Below are positions 22,976 to 34,770 of a stretch of DNA of 64,000 bases, in pieces. The notes below the pieces were generated by a model. It did no database searches and was not told the origin of the DNA. It saw nothing but the letters and a program-made list of their open reading frames with translations. This stretch comes from Triatoma infestans (taxonomy: Eukaryota > Arthropoda > Insecta > Hemiptera > Reduviidae). Made by a program: the position numbers and the translations under genes. Position 1 is the stretch's first letter, and each line of letters opens with the position of its first letter. The stretch covers positions 50,004 through 114,003 of the forward strand of contig JAAEAF010001969.1 in NCBI GenBank assembly GCA_011037195.1, in the 5' to 3' direction.

Positions 22976-24195
22976 CTTGAAGGAACTTACTTGCTCTATT
23001 TTGTTTTCCTTTATGTATATATATCCACTTGCTCATGTGACGCTGCTAAGATTACTTTGCTCTTTGTTTTCTTGAGATGATGCGATGCTTCTTCTTTCGA
23101 ACTTCTCTGTCTATACCACTAGCTTAATCTATCTAAGCAAAGAACCGTGAGAGAAATTCGATCCTCCACAGGAAACGATGTGATCTATTCGCACTAAAAG
23201 CGGGAACTTATTTGACCAGAGGAAAACAGAAAGAACAGAGATTTCGATTGTACAATGCGAATGAATAGATCCGCGGACCGAGAATAGCTAAATTGATGAA
23301 ATAGCAGCAGGAAGCCAAGTGATCTACATCAAATGGGTAGACCAAGAAGAGAAGGAGCTCAGAGCAAGGAAGTCAAAGAAAGGAGTCAAAGGGGAAGTTG
23401 GAAGAGAAAGATACAGAGAAGAGAAATTGTATTCTTGCACGATTTTTCTCCAAGTATTTTTGTTTTGTTTTGCATAACCATTCTTAAAGGGGAAATTTAC
23501 TGTATTACTAAGATTCTCAGTATTAATATATGTCTCCAAATATAAAATTTAACTTGTTTCCATCTTATTTACAATAATGCTAAACTATAAAAAAAGGTGT
23601 ATTATAGTTTTATGTTACATTTTATTGTATTCTAACAGTTAGTTTAAAAGAGTGCAACGCTTTTGATAAAGATGTAGAATTTCTATAAATTATTCTAAGG
23701 ATAACGTACGGCTGATTGTATATAAATCGCCTACATATGGCACACCCTGCTGGATACCTTAACAAACTGTCACCAGTTAATGTGCTAATGGGGCCGTGCT
23801 CTGCGCGTACTATTATAGATCCTGTGTCTAGTTACACATAGACATATGTGTAAACATACTTATTAACACATACTCACATAAATATATGTATATATACATA
23901 AGTATGTATATACACCAATGTTAATAATGTATTCCACACATAGCACATAAAAACACACACACATATATACACATATATATATATTTCTCTGAGTCTTTAA
24001 CTATTTCTTATTCCTTCTCTAAGTCTCACTATCTTTGTTAGTTATATGTATAAGTTTAAGTTTTAACTAGCTCTGTATAGAAAAAGGATTCCTGCACGTT
24101 TATCCAACTATTCACGTTATTTACGCAATCAAAACGTCGTATTTATAGAAAAAGGAAAAAGGGAGACGGAATGAGAATATTAAATGTAAATAATT
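22976..24195. other. Non-genic stretch
   Basis: It contains a purine-rich part near 23335-23430 that yields a basic chance ORF, and TA/CA-rich simple sequence at about 23830-23985. No gene is supported. Confidence 0.4.
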
Positions 24196-24199
24196 TTTT

Positions 24200-24430
24200 C
24201 TACTTCCTCTTGCTGCTGGTAACAGGAAGTACTGCGATCTTGTCAAATTTTCAAATTGAGTTTTCACCGGAAATACATGTTTTGAGATATTTACCTGTGA
24301 ACTTTAGCGAATGGTCTGTATATGAACGTATATTCTTATGTGTAGGAATCCCTTACCTTTAGCTAAGGTTTTAAGAAAATCCATTATCCAGATTTTTTCA
24401 AAATTGACTCCAACGATTTTCTTTAAACTT

Positions 24431-24478
<48 letters not shown>

Positions 24479-24790
24479 GAAAATTGATTTTTTTAGAGGG
24501 CGCCCGAACCATCAGCTTCATTCTGAAGTAACACTTTCATACAATTTGTGATTCCACCTATATAATATTAACATACTTCGGAAACATCGGTGCAATATCA
24601 AATTTCAAGAAAATCGGTTATAACTTTATATAACAGGTTTCGGGAGGAAGGGATTTTCTAGAAAACTGCTCTAACTGAATTTGAACTTGGAATTCTCATT
24701 GCAGGGAAATAAATCTATAACTTTCATTTGAAACGTGTAATTTCCGGTGAAACCTAAATTTCGAAAATGTGACGAGAACGCAATACTTAC
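24200..24790 (+). repeat. Common repeat with a long poly-T insertion
   Basis: A plus-oriented copy starts near 24203 (TTCCTCTTGCTGCTGGTAAC) and includes 'gagttttcaccggaaatac'. A poly-T tract of about 43 bases (24434-24476) interrupts the block that normally reads 'tttaaacttggaatgc'. Further family landmarks follow, including 'ggttataactttatataaca'. At about 24740-24790 landmarks of the opposite orientation appear. Confidence 0.6.
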
Positions 24791-26340
24791 TTACAGAAGA
24801 AGAGAAAATAAAGGATTAGAAGATAATAAAATAAATCACAATTTATTAGGCGAAAATAACACGTTATTTTTGAAATGAACTAAATGTTAGCCAAATATTG
24901 CAATACCAGTTTTGAAGAGCAATTTATAGACTGCTGAGTGTTGCTCTGCAGATTGGACCAACCTTGGTTGAGAGTTGTGAATGGACATGACGGCCAGCGA
25001 ACGGGCTCATTCACTAAACTGAACGCCGTAATTAGTATGTATAAACATCCCACTTCATATGATTATATTCCTCACGTTCCTTTATTCACGATTCTTTGCA
25101 TTAGTCTGTACTTAGCATTAAACATTGCATTATTATTATTATTTACTTTTTCATTATTATACAAAACAAATTTATATAAACCGCTCAATTTTATGAAATA
25201 TAAACAAATTTATGAAATAAACCGCTCTTTTATAGATGTTCTGAATCAAAACTCCTTATATTCCTTAGGTAGTGCCAGTTTGGGAAGCAGTAGCAATATA
25301 ACTGCTCAGCTAAACATTAGAAAATTGATCATCTATTCTGATTCGAAGAGCACTTTTCAAGTGAAAATAAGAAACGATTGTTTAAATTGAAAGGTATTTT
25401 GTGTAAAGTTCAATTCCACATGCAGTAGCATACTGTCAACAGATTGAGTCAACTGTTTGACGTACTATTTCAGTAGGCATGACTTTTAATTATTCATTCA
25501 ACTTTGTTAAGTCTTCCAGAAATCTGAACTTTGGAAGACATATAATCAGTTCAGAGATATAATCAAGTCATGTGAACTTCTACAAAACGGTTGTGAAATT
25601 CAGAAGTGACCTGATTTGCATCATAACGGGCGACCAATCAAGGTTTCAAATCTATTATTTAAATGGATGCTTGCATTCAAGAAGATAGTATAATAACTAC
25701 AGAAACAAGCCTGCAATTCTAAAAAGCGACATGGTTTTGCAGTGGAAAAGAGGGTCGCTTGCCAAGATAGTCAAGCTAGTCAAGTTCTTGAAACTATTGG
25801 ATAATTTGGCAGGGATGTCTGTCACATCTGCCACGTAAGTCAAGTTTTTCTTTTCGTTTGGGAGCCCTCCAGGGAGTTATCATGTGACGTCAATTTTCTC
25901 GGAAATGAAGAAGTGAAAACAAACTGGTTCACACTACAAACAGGTTCAAACAATATTTTTACTGCCGGCATAAAAAACATTATAATATGTGCATTACATC
26001 GTAAACTATATAAATAATTGTGACATCCAGTTAACCTTGGATGGTGAATTTAAAAACATTTTTCATATTCTAAGGATTTCAAAATGTCTTTTTACTAATA
26101 ATTTAGCAAAAAGAAAATGGGAAGTGTTTTTATTTTATGAGCTTACAATCACTACTCAATGACGATTTTGTTCAAAAAATATGGTATCACGTTGAAATAA
26201 TCAACCTAACTTTTCTCTTTCAACTCTCTTTCACACCTTCTTTCTTCCCGATCTTAATAAAATAAATAGAAATTTACTTCAGAGAATAATCTATCACAGT
26301 ATCTATGATAGATTGATTTATTAGATTTGTTTAGATTGAT
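24791..26340. other. Non-genic stretch with a 150-codon ORF of doubtful status
   Basis: The plus-strand frame at 24938-25390 is long for this AT content and has one hydrophobic segment (about residues 48-75), but it shows no known motif and its composition looks non-coding. Nothing else is recognised. Confidence 0.3.
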
Positions 26341-26344
26341 CTTA

Positions 26345-26840
26345 CATAAGTAAGAGGAAGTATTGCGATTGTTGATCAAATTTTCGAAATTCCTCTTAAC
26401 CGGAAATATATGTACTGTGCTTCCATAGTTAAAACGAAAGCATTGTTTTAGAGTAATGAATGAAAAAAAAACAACGAATGACAAAAATGATGTGTGTGTA
26501 TGTGTGTGTGTGTGTTTTTTGTGAACGAAATATCTCAAAATCGAAAAATCGCCGGAAAGTAAAACTTAATATCCGTTCAAGTGCTATGACTGCATAAACT
26601 TTTAAGGTTTTGAAAATATCACCGGAAGAACGAGAACGACTTTACTGAATTTTGTATTGTTTTTGTCTGGCTTTCGCGTTTTTATAGAAAACAGCTCAAA
26701 CAATTTTCTTTTTTAATTTCATAATTTATCTAAATGTGATAACATTTTTTTTTTTAAATATAGAATATTTGAAAACTTTTCTCTAGGAAAATAGATATTT
26801 GGAAGTTCCTTAGGAAGCTGCTGCGCCAATCTTTTTCGCT
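26345..26840 (+). repeat. Common repeat
   Basis: It has 'gtaagaggaagtattgcgat', 'ttaaccggaaatatatg', a GT microsatellite (about 26490-26516), 'ctcaaaatcgaaaaatcgc' and the middle block to about 26840. Confidence 0.7.
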
Positions 26841-26871
26841 ATTATATCACTTTAATACAATATAATGGGAA

Positions 26872-27040
26872 GGACGTAGCTTCAGGGGGCGCTTGACTGC
26901 CGGGTTCGATTTCAGCAATGCTGCCTTTACATTTTCTCTTCTTAGGAGCCCAGCTCACTACCCGGTAATGGACACTGTTGTCTATATCGAAAAGATTGCT
27001 CCAGGCGGCACAATAGAACTTTCAGGTCGCATTGCATTTT
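26872..27040 (+). repeat. tRNA-derived SINE (copy 3, degraded)
   Basis: It keeps a B-box (GGGTTCGATTTC, about 26911) behind a damaged A-box region. The body words CTTAGGAGCCCAGCTCAC and GGTAATGGACACTGTTGT align with SINE copy 1. The 3' half is lost. Confidence 0.6.
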
Positions 27041-27044
27041 CCCC

Positions 27045-27455
27045 TAACACACAATATTAGTAGTACAATCTATAGTTTTAACACCAATATTAAGATAGTG
27101 TTATGTACTCCAAACTTGAAAACTTCAATCAACCGGGAGTGCGACTTTACATAATAGTTTACAGAGTTTTTTTTGGGAAATTTCTCGAAAACAGTTACAA
27201 CGATTTCCTATAAACTTGGAATGCTATTTGCGGATATAAATTTATTACTTTTAAGGCTCGCTAATAGCGAAATCACACGGTCTGCAATATTTGGCTGCAA
27301 TCAGCTACCTTGGTCTTGAAAGCAATGTGTTTAATGTACATCTCTACATTATGAAGAGCAAATAAGCGTTGAGTAAAAATTTTATGTATACAAAAAAATC
27401 GTGTATTCAAACTGCGGAAATCCTTATAATACAAAATCTTGTGAGTGTGTCAGGC
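27045..27455 (+). repeat. Common repeat, 3' half
   Basis: It contains 'caaccgggagtgcgacttta', 'ctcgaaaacagttacaacga' and a terminal block TCTTGTGAGTGTGTCAGGC near 27435-27453. Confidence 0.65.
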
Positions 27456-29195
27456 TATTTTTTTTTTTAAATGTACAGAATTAGTTTCGATTTAATTCTG
27501 AACTGATTTGATCTATTAAATCCAGAAAACCTGTCGCAAATGTTGTTGAAAGAGTCACTTTTTCTTAAAACCTAGTTAGGAACCTTTACTTTGAAACTAT
27601 ATTACCTTCATAGCAATTTAAGTTAACCCACTTTGAGTTTTGAATATCTTAACTTATTTGCATAATTTTTATATAACCAGATACTGACCGATTTAAATTT
27701 TGCTATCGCTTGTTTTAATTTGAATCTGAAAATGCAAATTGACCAAAATTAACGAACATTGTTAACGACTTCTCATTAAAATAAACTGTTTTAACTACAT
27801 ATATTCAAAAGACTTATCTTTATATTAAAAAAAACATTCTGTACATGGCCAACGAGCATTGCCACATAATTTATTATGATTGGAAGGCAACTTGAATAAA
27901 AAAGGAAACAACCCGGTTAGAGCTCATTAAGATTTTTACATCCTTCTCGATGGAACTTTACCAAAGTTATGGAAGTAGAAATATACGCCTTGTCAATCGC
28001 TCTCTTGCATTTTAAATAATAGCATGTACAAGTCCACTGTTATATCCATTCATATTTACGTGACGTTTCGGCGCTTCTTCTTATTGTTCATTCAATCTCT
28101 TTCCAAATAGTGTTATTCACTTCCGCCTCTTACATTTCCGGCAATTTCTGAGTTGAATTTTAAATTACTTCTTCGTTCAATAATTCTCTTTTATAGCTAT
28201 AAAAATACCAGTAAAACTTCCTTCTTTTACATTTCATAATTTTTGAAGAGCAGCCAATTTCAGCATTTTCATAGTTTAAAATAATTTTCGAAAAGCATTG
28301 TTAGAAATATCAATATAAATAATATTTAGGTTTGGTTTAGGCGTTAGATTTCTCAAAAATAAAGCAATGCTTAAAAAACTTCAAAATTTTCGTGGAAACT
28401 CAAGTAGATAAGGAAATTCAAAACTTACAAATAGTTAATGGCGGATAATTCATCTGTAAAGAATTTTTCGAATATTTAGCAAAAATTTAGAATAAAAATA
28501 AGATTAAGTGCTCCAAATAAGACTCAGCAAAAAGGCGTAGCGGAGAGAATTAATCGGAATGGTCTTAATTGATGCAAAATTTCCTGAAAAGTTGTGAATT
28601 GAATCAGTATATTAAAAACTGATCATTATATTAAAAAATACATGTATATGGGAATAAAAGCTCAATCAGAAGTTAGAACTCCGGTCAAAGGATGTGGCAG
28701 GTAATAAGCTGCTGGGACAATCACAGGCATTGAGAGGAATTGAAAAGTCAAAGAGAAATCACAGTCAATTGAAAAGAAGTGAGTATTAATCACGAGAGAC
28801 GTTAAATTTTTGAGTAAGTTAATTATAGGAGAAATTAAATTATCCGTGGATATTGAAAAGAAAAAAAAATTGATTGAATGCTGTACTTGGAGGTTCAATC
28901 AGAAAAGCTTACAACGGACGTGCCTGACCAAAGGGAGTGTTACTGGTCGACCAAGGATGATATATGAGATGGGAAAGGCAGACCTAAAAAAAAGATTGCA
29001 GTATACTACCAAATATTCAAGAAGAAGAATAAGATACTTCTGAAGAAGAACCACAATTTATCTTCCATTCCCTGAGAGCAAGGTCATGTTAAAGAGGATT
29101 GGTCATATACAGCATCCTCGATGTAATCCCTTGGGTGGGAAAGTCTCGAGGCTATTTTGAATTGGCATCTGATATTGATTCCTCTCATTCCCAAA
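27456..29195. other. Non-genic stretch
   Basis: Long AT-rich interval. A frame at 28810-29043 ends in a lysine/arginine-rich part but has no assignable motif. No RNA gene or TE end is seen. Confidence 0.4.
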
Positions 29196-29199
29196 GCTT

Positions 29200-29285
29200 T
29201 ATAAGAATTTGTAATCTTTATTTGGTATATTATGCAAGTCCAACAAAACATTGCAAGTCAAGTGAGTGTTTCACACTAGATTTTT
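29200..29285 (+). repeat. Common repeat, terminal block
   Basis: The terminus reads AAGTCAAGTGAGTGTTTCAC followed by ACTAGATTTT, a slightly decayed version of the family hairpin. Confidence 0.6.
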
Positions 29286-29865
29286 TAAATTCCTGATAAA
29301 TAACTATTAAACTATAAAAAAGAGTAATAAAACTTGGCATAAAATTAAAAGCAGAAATAACTATAAGGCCTAGCAATCATAATAATCTGGCAATGTCAGT
29401 CATATAAGTAAACCATTGGGATATATAGTAATAATAATGTATTACAAGATGGCTGGGGGTGGATGTTGGATGGGTGTTTGCTGTTATGTACCGTGTAATT
29501 GAAGTCTAGACTTAATGTAGTAAATCAGAACACGACACTACTCACCAAGAATGAAATAAAAACAAGCGCCATAGTTTAATAAATAATAATATTGTTAACC
29601 GTGTGTGTATTCACAACTTGGTGTCCGTTGCTTCACTGTAGCCAATCACTATACATCATTCCCAGAATTTTATTTAATACTTCTGCCTGTTTTCAATAAT
29701 CTTGAATTCGTATATTTCTTTATTACTGGTAGATTTTTTGTTTTTGTTTTCGGTATTGGATTTCGTGTTTTCCGGTAGAGCTATAACTTTAATTTCGGCA
29801 GCTTTATGAAATTGACGGTGGCCTTAGTATTTACACTAAGCGCATCACTCTCTCTCCTCTTTACC
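29286..29865. other. Non-genic spacer
   Basis: AT-rich, with no motif recognised before the Jockey-like remnant. Confidence 0.4.
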
Positions 29866-29867
29866 AC

Positions 29868-30310
29868 AATGACGTTCCTGTTCACCATTACGAATCAAGT
29901 GAAAAATCTCGGACTATATCTGCACAAAAGTCTAACATGAACCCTCATACTCAACTAAAACGATAGATAGCAAGAAGAGGACAAATGTTAAAAACGATTA
30001 CTTGACAAACATTCCAAACTGATTCTAACGAATAGAAGACAATTATACAGCTATAGCACCCATATGGATGTACGGGACACCCAAATGATTTGACCTCAAC
30101 CGGATATAAACACTCCGATCTAAAACCCTCAGAACTATAGTAAATGCTCCATTTTATGACACCAATCACACTATCCACTCCGACCCAAATATTCCATTTG
30201 AATCCCAATCCGGGTACTCAAAATACCAAACCAAATTATCCTCCTACTGTAATCAAATCTGCTCCTATCATCCGAAACCACCTCCTACCAACCGTTCGAC
30301 GACTGAGGCG
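29868..30310 (+). pseudogene. Jockey-like non-LTR RT remnant (C-terminal part)
   Basis: Plus-strand frames read VKNLGLYLHKSLT (the 'VKYLGLHLD...LTW' motif of Jockey-clade elements), then, after several stops and shifts, PIWMYGTP (the 'PIWTYGIQLWG' region), then TNHTIHSDPNIPFES (the 'TN-x-T-hydrophobic-H-x-D-L-x-IP' motif). These three occur in the correct order and spacing for the thumb and C-terminal region of Jockey ORF2. Many in-frame stops and the absence of the RT palm show an old, 5'-truncated copy. The strand is A/C-rich, as is usual for sense strands of such elements. A minus-strand frame at 29951-30208 is only a shadow. Confidence 0.7.
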
Positions 30311-30545
30311 CCGATAGTCCCGTTTCATTTAATTGCATAACATCGATCACTAGATTGGCTGTTATTCTGCCCTAATGTTAACTTACGGCTACAATAGTAT
30401 ATGGTCGCCGTTCACACCATCACCTCCTTGCAAGTCATTATATACTGTAAGTATGTTTATACGTATGCACTATTTCATACTACCAATAATTTTACTGATT
30501 GCATTGATGTAGCCAGGTACAAAATAAAATAAAACAGGGGCGAAT
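30311..30545. other. Spacer, possibly end of the Jockey-like element
   Basis: No further motif is seen. An AT-rich 'aaataaaataaaa' near 30520 could be a remnant of an element tail but is not convincing. Confidence 0.3.
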
Positions 30546-30549
30546 AAAT

Positions 30550-30870
30550 TCAAGATGGAATAGTTCTACCCAGTCGGATAGGGCAGAGGCTGATAAACTT
30601 TTTCCATTCCGTACCCAAAGAAGGTGAATATACATCAACAAATAGCTCTTCATATAACTCTTCAAGAAACTTAGCGCACTTGAAGGTTTCCCAACTCATC
30701 GATAGAACATCACTTACACAGCCACCATCAAATTCATTAAGTTCGTAAGTCCCATGTAAGGAACTAAGAAGTAAATATTCACTATGCATAACAACAGCAC
30801 CATCGAATCCATGTTTTCTGTATGTATCGCACAACAGCGCCACAGATGCTATATACTGCGCGTTTGGCAT
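30550..30870 (-). CDS. Unrecognised coding-like ORF (106 codons)
   Basis: This minus-strand frame starts at an ATG three bases into a GTCATGCC context, with an in-frame stop 24 bases upstream, and ends at 30550. Unlike its neighbours it has balanced amino-acid content: charged, aromatic and cysteine residues are evenly spread and there is no low-complexity run. Its codons are less AT-biased than the flanks. It shows no signal peptide or membrane segment, and acidic stretches occur in the second half (for example FLEELYEELFVDVY). I do not recognise the family. It could be a retrotransposed gene piece, a fragment of a viral or TE protein, or an exon of a host gene. No splice sites clearly frame it. 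Confidence 0.4.
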   Translation of the reverse strand: MPNAQYIASVALLCDTYRKHGFDGAVVMHSEYLLLSSLHGTYELNEFDGGCVSDVLSMSWETFKCAKFLEELYEELFVDVYSPSLGTEWKKFISLCPIRLGRTIPS

Positions 30871-32115
30871 GACCTTTTTTCTTTTATTTTTTTAAGAGAG
30901 TTGATATCCGAAGTGAGAATACTTTATAGCAGAACTATTCCCTTACCCATTTCCTCTCTCATTTTCTAGAATTAGAAAAAGAAGAAAAAATGTAATATCT
31001 GATATTAAATATTAAGTAACATTTTTGATGGCAGTAATTCTTACATCACCCACACCAAGCTCGAATCTATCCCACTCTTAGCACCTACCATCACTGGGTA
31101 TCTGTATTCTATATTCCAGATAACCTATTTGTCTTAAACCTAATTATAAACAAAATATGCACGTCATAATAATGAATACTTTTTACACATTTAACTAAAA
31201 CCAACTAAATAACGCCCTACTAACCTACTATCTCATAACGTCAATAAATACTTCCATCCCAATTAAAACTTTCATACATTAAAAAACTACAACACACCAT
31301 CAAATAATTGGACAGATTAAAATTCTACTAAACTCTTCTAGACCTATCTCATTTACACCAATAAATATTTTCAGACTTCACATACTATACTATGATCTAG
31401 AATACTATGATCTACCTTACTCAATGGCCCTGCTTTCATAACACTATGTATATATACGTATACTTCACCCAAATGTTTTAATAAATGAATGTTTTAATAT
31501 CAGGTTAATGGGAACAAAGCGCTCGAATTGGATGCCAAATAATAAGCAACAAGCTCCGCATAACAACTTTGTATAAAAATGGACCTGATTTTGAGCCTCA
31601 ACTTATAGGAGAAGAAAATCTCGGTTGCATCGCCTGGAACCCAACCAGAGACCTCCAGTCTAGCGCGCAAACCCACTTCCTTGGGACACGCTATTAGATA
31701 TTCAGATATTTAATTCAAAAATATAGATTGAAAATCGACCAATATATGGTAAACACTGACCGGCATTATTTACATATAAGCTTAAAAGAATATATAGAAT
31801 ATATATATATATATATATGACATGCGTGCGCATGACATAACAAAATGGCGCTTTCAAATGAAGAAATGATATAAATCAGGACACGGAAGTTTGTGCTGCC
31901 TGCGGCCCCTTACTAGAGAGGTATTATTGATATTTAACTAGCCGTGGTGTACTGTCCATTGTAGCCTGTAATAAGTTGATTAACACAGTGTAAGAGTCGC
32001 AGTAGTGGTGATTTTTCAGTATGTGTGTGTCTCCCTCGGTATGTATGCGCGTATGTGTGTGAATATGACTGTATAAAGGTTTTCTTTTCTTTCTTTTTTT
32101 TTATTTTTTATTTTG
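30871..32115. other. Non-genic stretch including a G-poor segment and a tRNA-like SINE head
   Basis: About 31030-31480 is strikingly poor in G on the plus strand (A, C and T dominate). At about 31610-31690 the minus strand carries a tRNA-like head (GCGCGCTAGACTGGAGGTC, then GGTTGGGTTCC), a possible SINE start. An (AT)n run sits at 31797-31818. No gene is supported. Confidence 0.4.
31612..31692 (-). repeat. Possible tRNA-derived SINE head
   Basis: The minus strand reads GTGGGTTTGCGCGCTAGACT, GGAGGTCTC and GGTTGGGTTCC. The order resembles A- and B-box regions of a tRNA-derived SINE, but the B-box has extra bases and no tail could be matched to the other SINE copies. Confidence 0.3.
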
Positions 32116-32345
32116 ATGGAATAGTTAGCGCCTAGGGGGCGCCTAACCAGATTGTGGCGCCACCTTCGCAACTCTCTCGCCACGGTCTGACTTGCCAAAC
32201 ACCAAAGAATGAAAGAAAAAAAAACTAAATACACTTCCGTTTTGTTTCGCTTTTGCTAGTATCAGCAAGATGGTGGTAAATAGAACCGAAACAAATCGGC
32301 CGCCGCTGGCCTATACCGGCGGCCATTTGTGTTTCAGTGTGTGAA
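32115..32345. promoter_or_regulatory. CpG-rich patch with two CTCF-like cores
   Basis: A locally GC- and CpG-rich stretch lies in AT-rich surroundings. It contains CGCCTAGGGGGCGC (32129-32142, plus strand) and AGGTGGCGC on the minus strand (32157-32165). Both match the AGGNGGCGC-type core known for CTCF, and they point towards each other. Downstream are CGGCCGCCGCTGGCC and an ATG-containing AAGATGGTGG. It could be a promoter or insulator region; no exon could be established. Confidence 0.35.
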
Positions 32346-32629
32346 TGGGACAATATAGTTTTTCATTACTTTGATAAAAAAAAAATATGTATGGGTGACA
32401 AGAAACAATCATCTCTTGAGAAACTTAGTTATCCAATAGTTTTGTACATGAACAATTTATATCATAAATCATCATTGTTTTTGATGAACATCGGGCAACG
32501 TGCTCTTATAGTTTAATACAAAATTCTAATTAAAAAAAATGCATTCGAATTGAAAGAGAACTCAAAAATGAAAAAAAAACGGAGATTTTTTGGCGAGGCA
32601 TATTGATACTTCACTTAAAATAATCATGC

Positions 32630-33060
32630 CTGGTTTATCGCCAAGCTATGTATGTTTACCGCCTTCCTATACATCTTCCTCCATCCTTCTCTATCCTCCA
32701 TCAACCGTTTTCCTATTCCTCAAAGTGATTCCTTTCTTCCTTCATACCATCCTTCCACACCTGCTTCTCTCACTTTGTCCACCATCTGTGCCTCGTCTTG
32801 TCACTCTAGCCTTAGCGTAATTTCTCCTCTATCTCCTCTTCCGCTGGTTGTATTCCAAGGCTGGTCCTTTTACTGTCGTGTTGCGTATGCTATCTTGTTT
32901 GGGTATTCCGTCAAACTTTGTGAAATATCTCATTTCAGTAACCTGTAGCTGACTTTAATGTTTCTTATTTAACGTCCAAGACTCCAAAGAGTATGTGCAG
33001 AAATGTCGACCTATACACGGGCAGTTTGGTATTCTTGGACTGACCGTATTACATCCATAG
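32630..33060 (-). pseudogene. RTE-like RT C-terminal remnant
   Basis: Minus-strand frames read ESWTLNKKH, then QLQVTEMRYFTKFDGIPK and DSIRNTTV. This is the standard post-RT pattern of insect endonuclease-reverse transcriptase elements (ESW-x-L, then an EMR-hydrophobic-hydrophobic stretch, then D-x-I/V-RN). Further on, a degraded DKVREAGVE part and a tail ending near LGDKPG resemble the end of such ORFs. The plus-strand frames here (32590-32820 and 32652-32948) are shadows. Multiple stops and shifts show it is dead, and the catalytic domain is missing. Confidence 0.6.
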
Positions 33061-34145
33061 TTCTCTCCCTAAATATGTGATCACCTTTTCCCCTCCTCTC
33101 CTACGACATCTTAGCTATACTCATTGATTTCGTTTCATCAGTGCTAATTACCATTTTAACCTATTCCATTTACCCTTTAAAATATAAGCTTAAGCTACAC
33201 TGATTTCATATTTCTTTTCGAATTTTAAATTTTCTTTTATGGTACCAGGACTGATGATGATACGCCTGACGTGATTTCCAGGCTGCAATTCAATAAACAT
33301 TTCCCACAAAACCTATTACCTAAACAAAATCGAAATAGACGAACGCCCTAGACAAGCGGTTCTTGAAACTTTCTTTTTTCTTTCTTAACTTTTCCTTTTT
33401 TGTTTCTTCTTTTCTATTTTCTTTTCAGACTCTAATTTTAATGATAAAAAATTAAATTCAATATGACACTAAATTAAAATATAAATGACTTGCTTTTTAT
33501 TTATTTATTTTTTAACTAAACTTACTTTTTTATATGGTAAATATATTGAGAGAGTAGTTATTTATTTCCCGAGTTATTAGTTATTTAATAGATTCACTAA
33601 ACTGCCACTTTTACACACTCGAGTCCAAGTTTATCTAAACAAGCGCAAGCAAGTATGGCAACTGAACGAAAGTTCTAAGCGGACTTTACATTCGTGTTTA
33701 ATATTATGATTTTTCTAAAAGACATAAAACTACTCATAAAAATATATGACAAATGGTAAGAAATGTAAAGTAGTCTCTAAGAGAATAAAACGTAGAGATA
33801 TGTATAAGTAACAATGTATGAACTTGTCTAATTGCTGTGGTAATTAATTTCTTGTTTTTTCAATTTTTGATGAGAGATTGGCAGGTGAATAAAAAAAAAT
33901 AATTATTTGTTGGCAACCTTTCGACCAACTTCTTTCTCTACATCAGTGCTATATTTATGTATATAAAAAAAAAAACAACCTACAAACGTGATAAAAACAG
34001 TTGACACACATATTCTAAGTTTGTATCTTCTTTTGAACAAAAAACCAAATAACATTTGTAATATAACACCACAATTTCTAAATCTATTTCTGGTCAAAAA
34101 AAAAATTGTTATAAATAAAAGTGACAGGTTTATACATGCAGTTAA
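33061..34145. other. Non-genic stretch
   Basis: C/T- and A/T-rich spacer with T-runs. No motif is recognised; the minus frame at 33903-34097 looks like chance. Confidence 0.4.
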
Positions 34146-34149
34146 CTTG

Positions 34150-34770
34150 ACAAATTAAAAAAAAATCGATATAGAGCTGATATTGTTGTAGATATAATCA
34201 TTTTCGAAAAAAAATCCAAAAAACACAAAAACCCATTGTGTAAAGGCGTGCTTCCGGTAATAACGTTTTTCTTCAAATTTGGAATTCTAGCAATGCTTCT
34301 ATTGTATATTAATATTATATAGGTGTTGGAACCATATATTATACTGAAATTGTACTTTAGAGGAAAGCTAAACGTTACAGCCCCCCCCCCCAACCTCCTG
34401 TACAGTAAAAAATTCAATTTTTCTGAGAAATTGTTTCAAATAAAAGTGATAGATATTAATGTGTATAAATAATATATAAAGTTTAAAGAAAATCGTTGGA
34501 GCTTATTTCGAGGAAAATCACGACAAAACAGAAGAAAAAAAAGAAGACATCCAATAAAGTGGCACTTTCGATAGATAGATTTGCTTGAAAACTTTGTAGT
34601 GACAGTTGCGGTGGTAGTATCTAAACGGAATACCAAGTTTCAGCTTTCTGCGATTTTTGCCATACTCCAGAGGAACTCAAAACATGTACTTCCTGTTGAA
34701 AACTCAGTATGGAAAATTTGACAGGATCTCAGTACTTCCTCTTATGTGAAGTAAGAGAAAGTACTACATA
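34150..34770 (-). repeat. Common repeat, near full length in minus orientation
   Basis: It includes 'gaaccatatattatactga', a C-run (34381-34390), 'cgttggagcttatttcgagg', 'aaacatgtacttcctgttg' and ends with 'gtaagagaaagtact' near 34762. Confidence 0.75.

Noticed and set aside
24938..25390. 150-codon plus-strand ORF
   Set aside because: Second longest frame in the window, with one hydrophobic segment and an RNase-H-like YSDSKS word, but the surrounding residues do not fit RNase H and composition follows the AT background.
28810..29043. Basic 77-codon ORF ending in an Arg/Lys-rich tail
   Set aside because: It contains a GRPR-type word but nothing else diagnostic; chance in purine-rich DNA is likely.
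31030..31480. Nuclear mitochondrial insertion
   Set aside because: The base skew is compatible, but no mitochondrial gene or tRNA could be read in it; kept only as a composition finding.
32590..32948. Plus-strand ORFs of 76 and 98 codons
   Set aside because: Shadows of the minus-strand RT remnant, rich in Ser/Pro/Leu because the sense strand is purine-rich.
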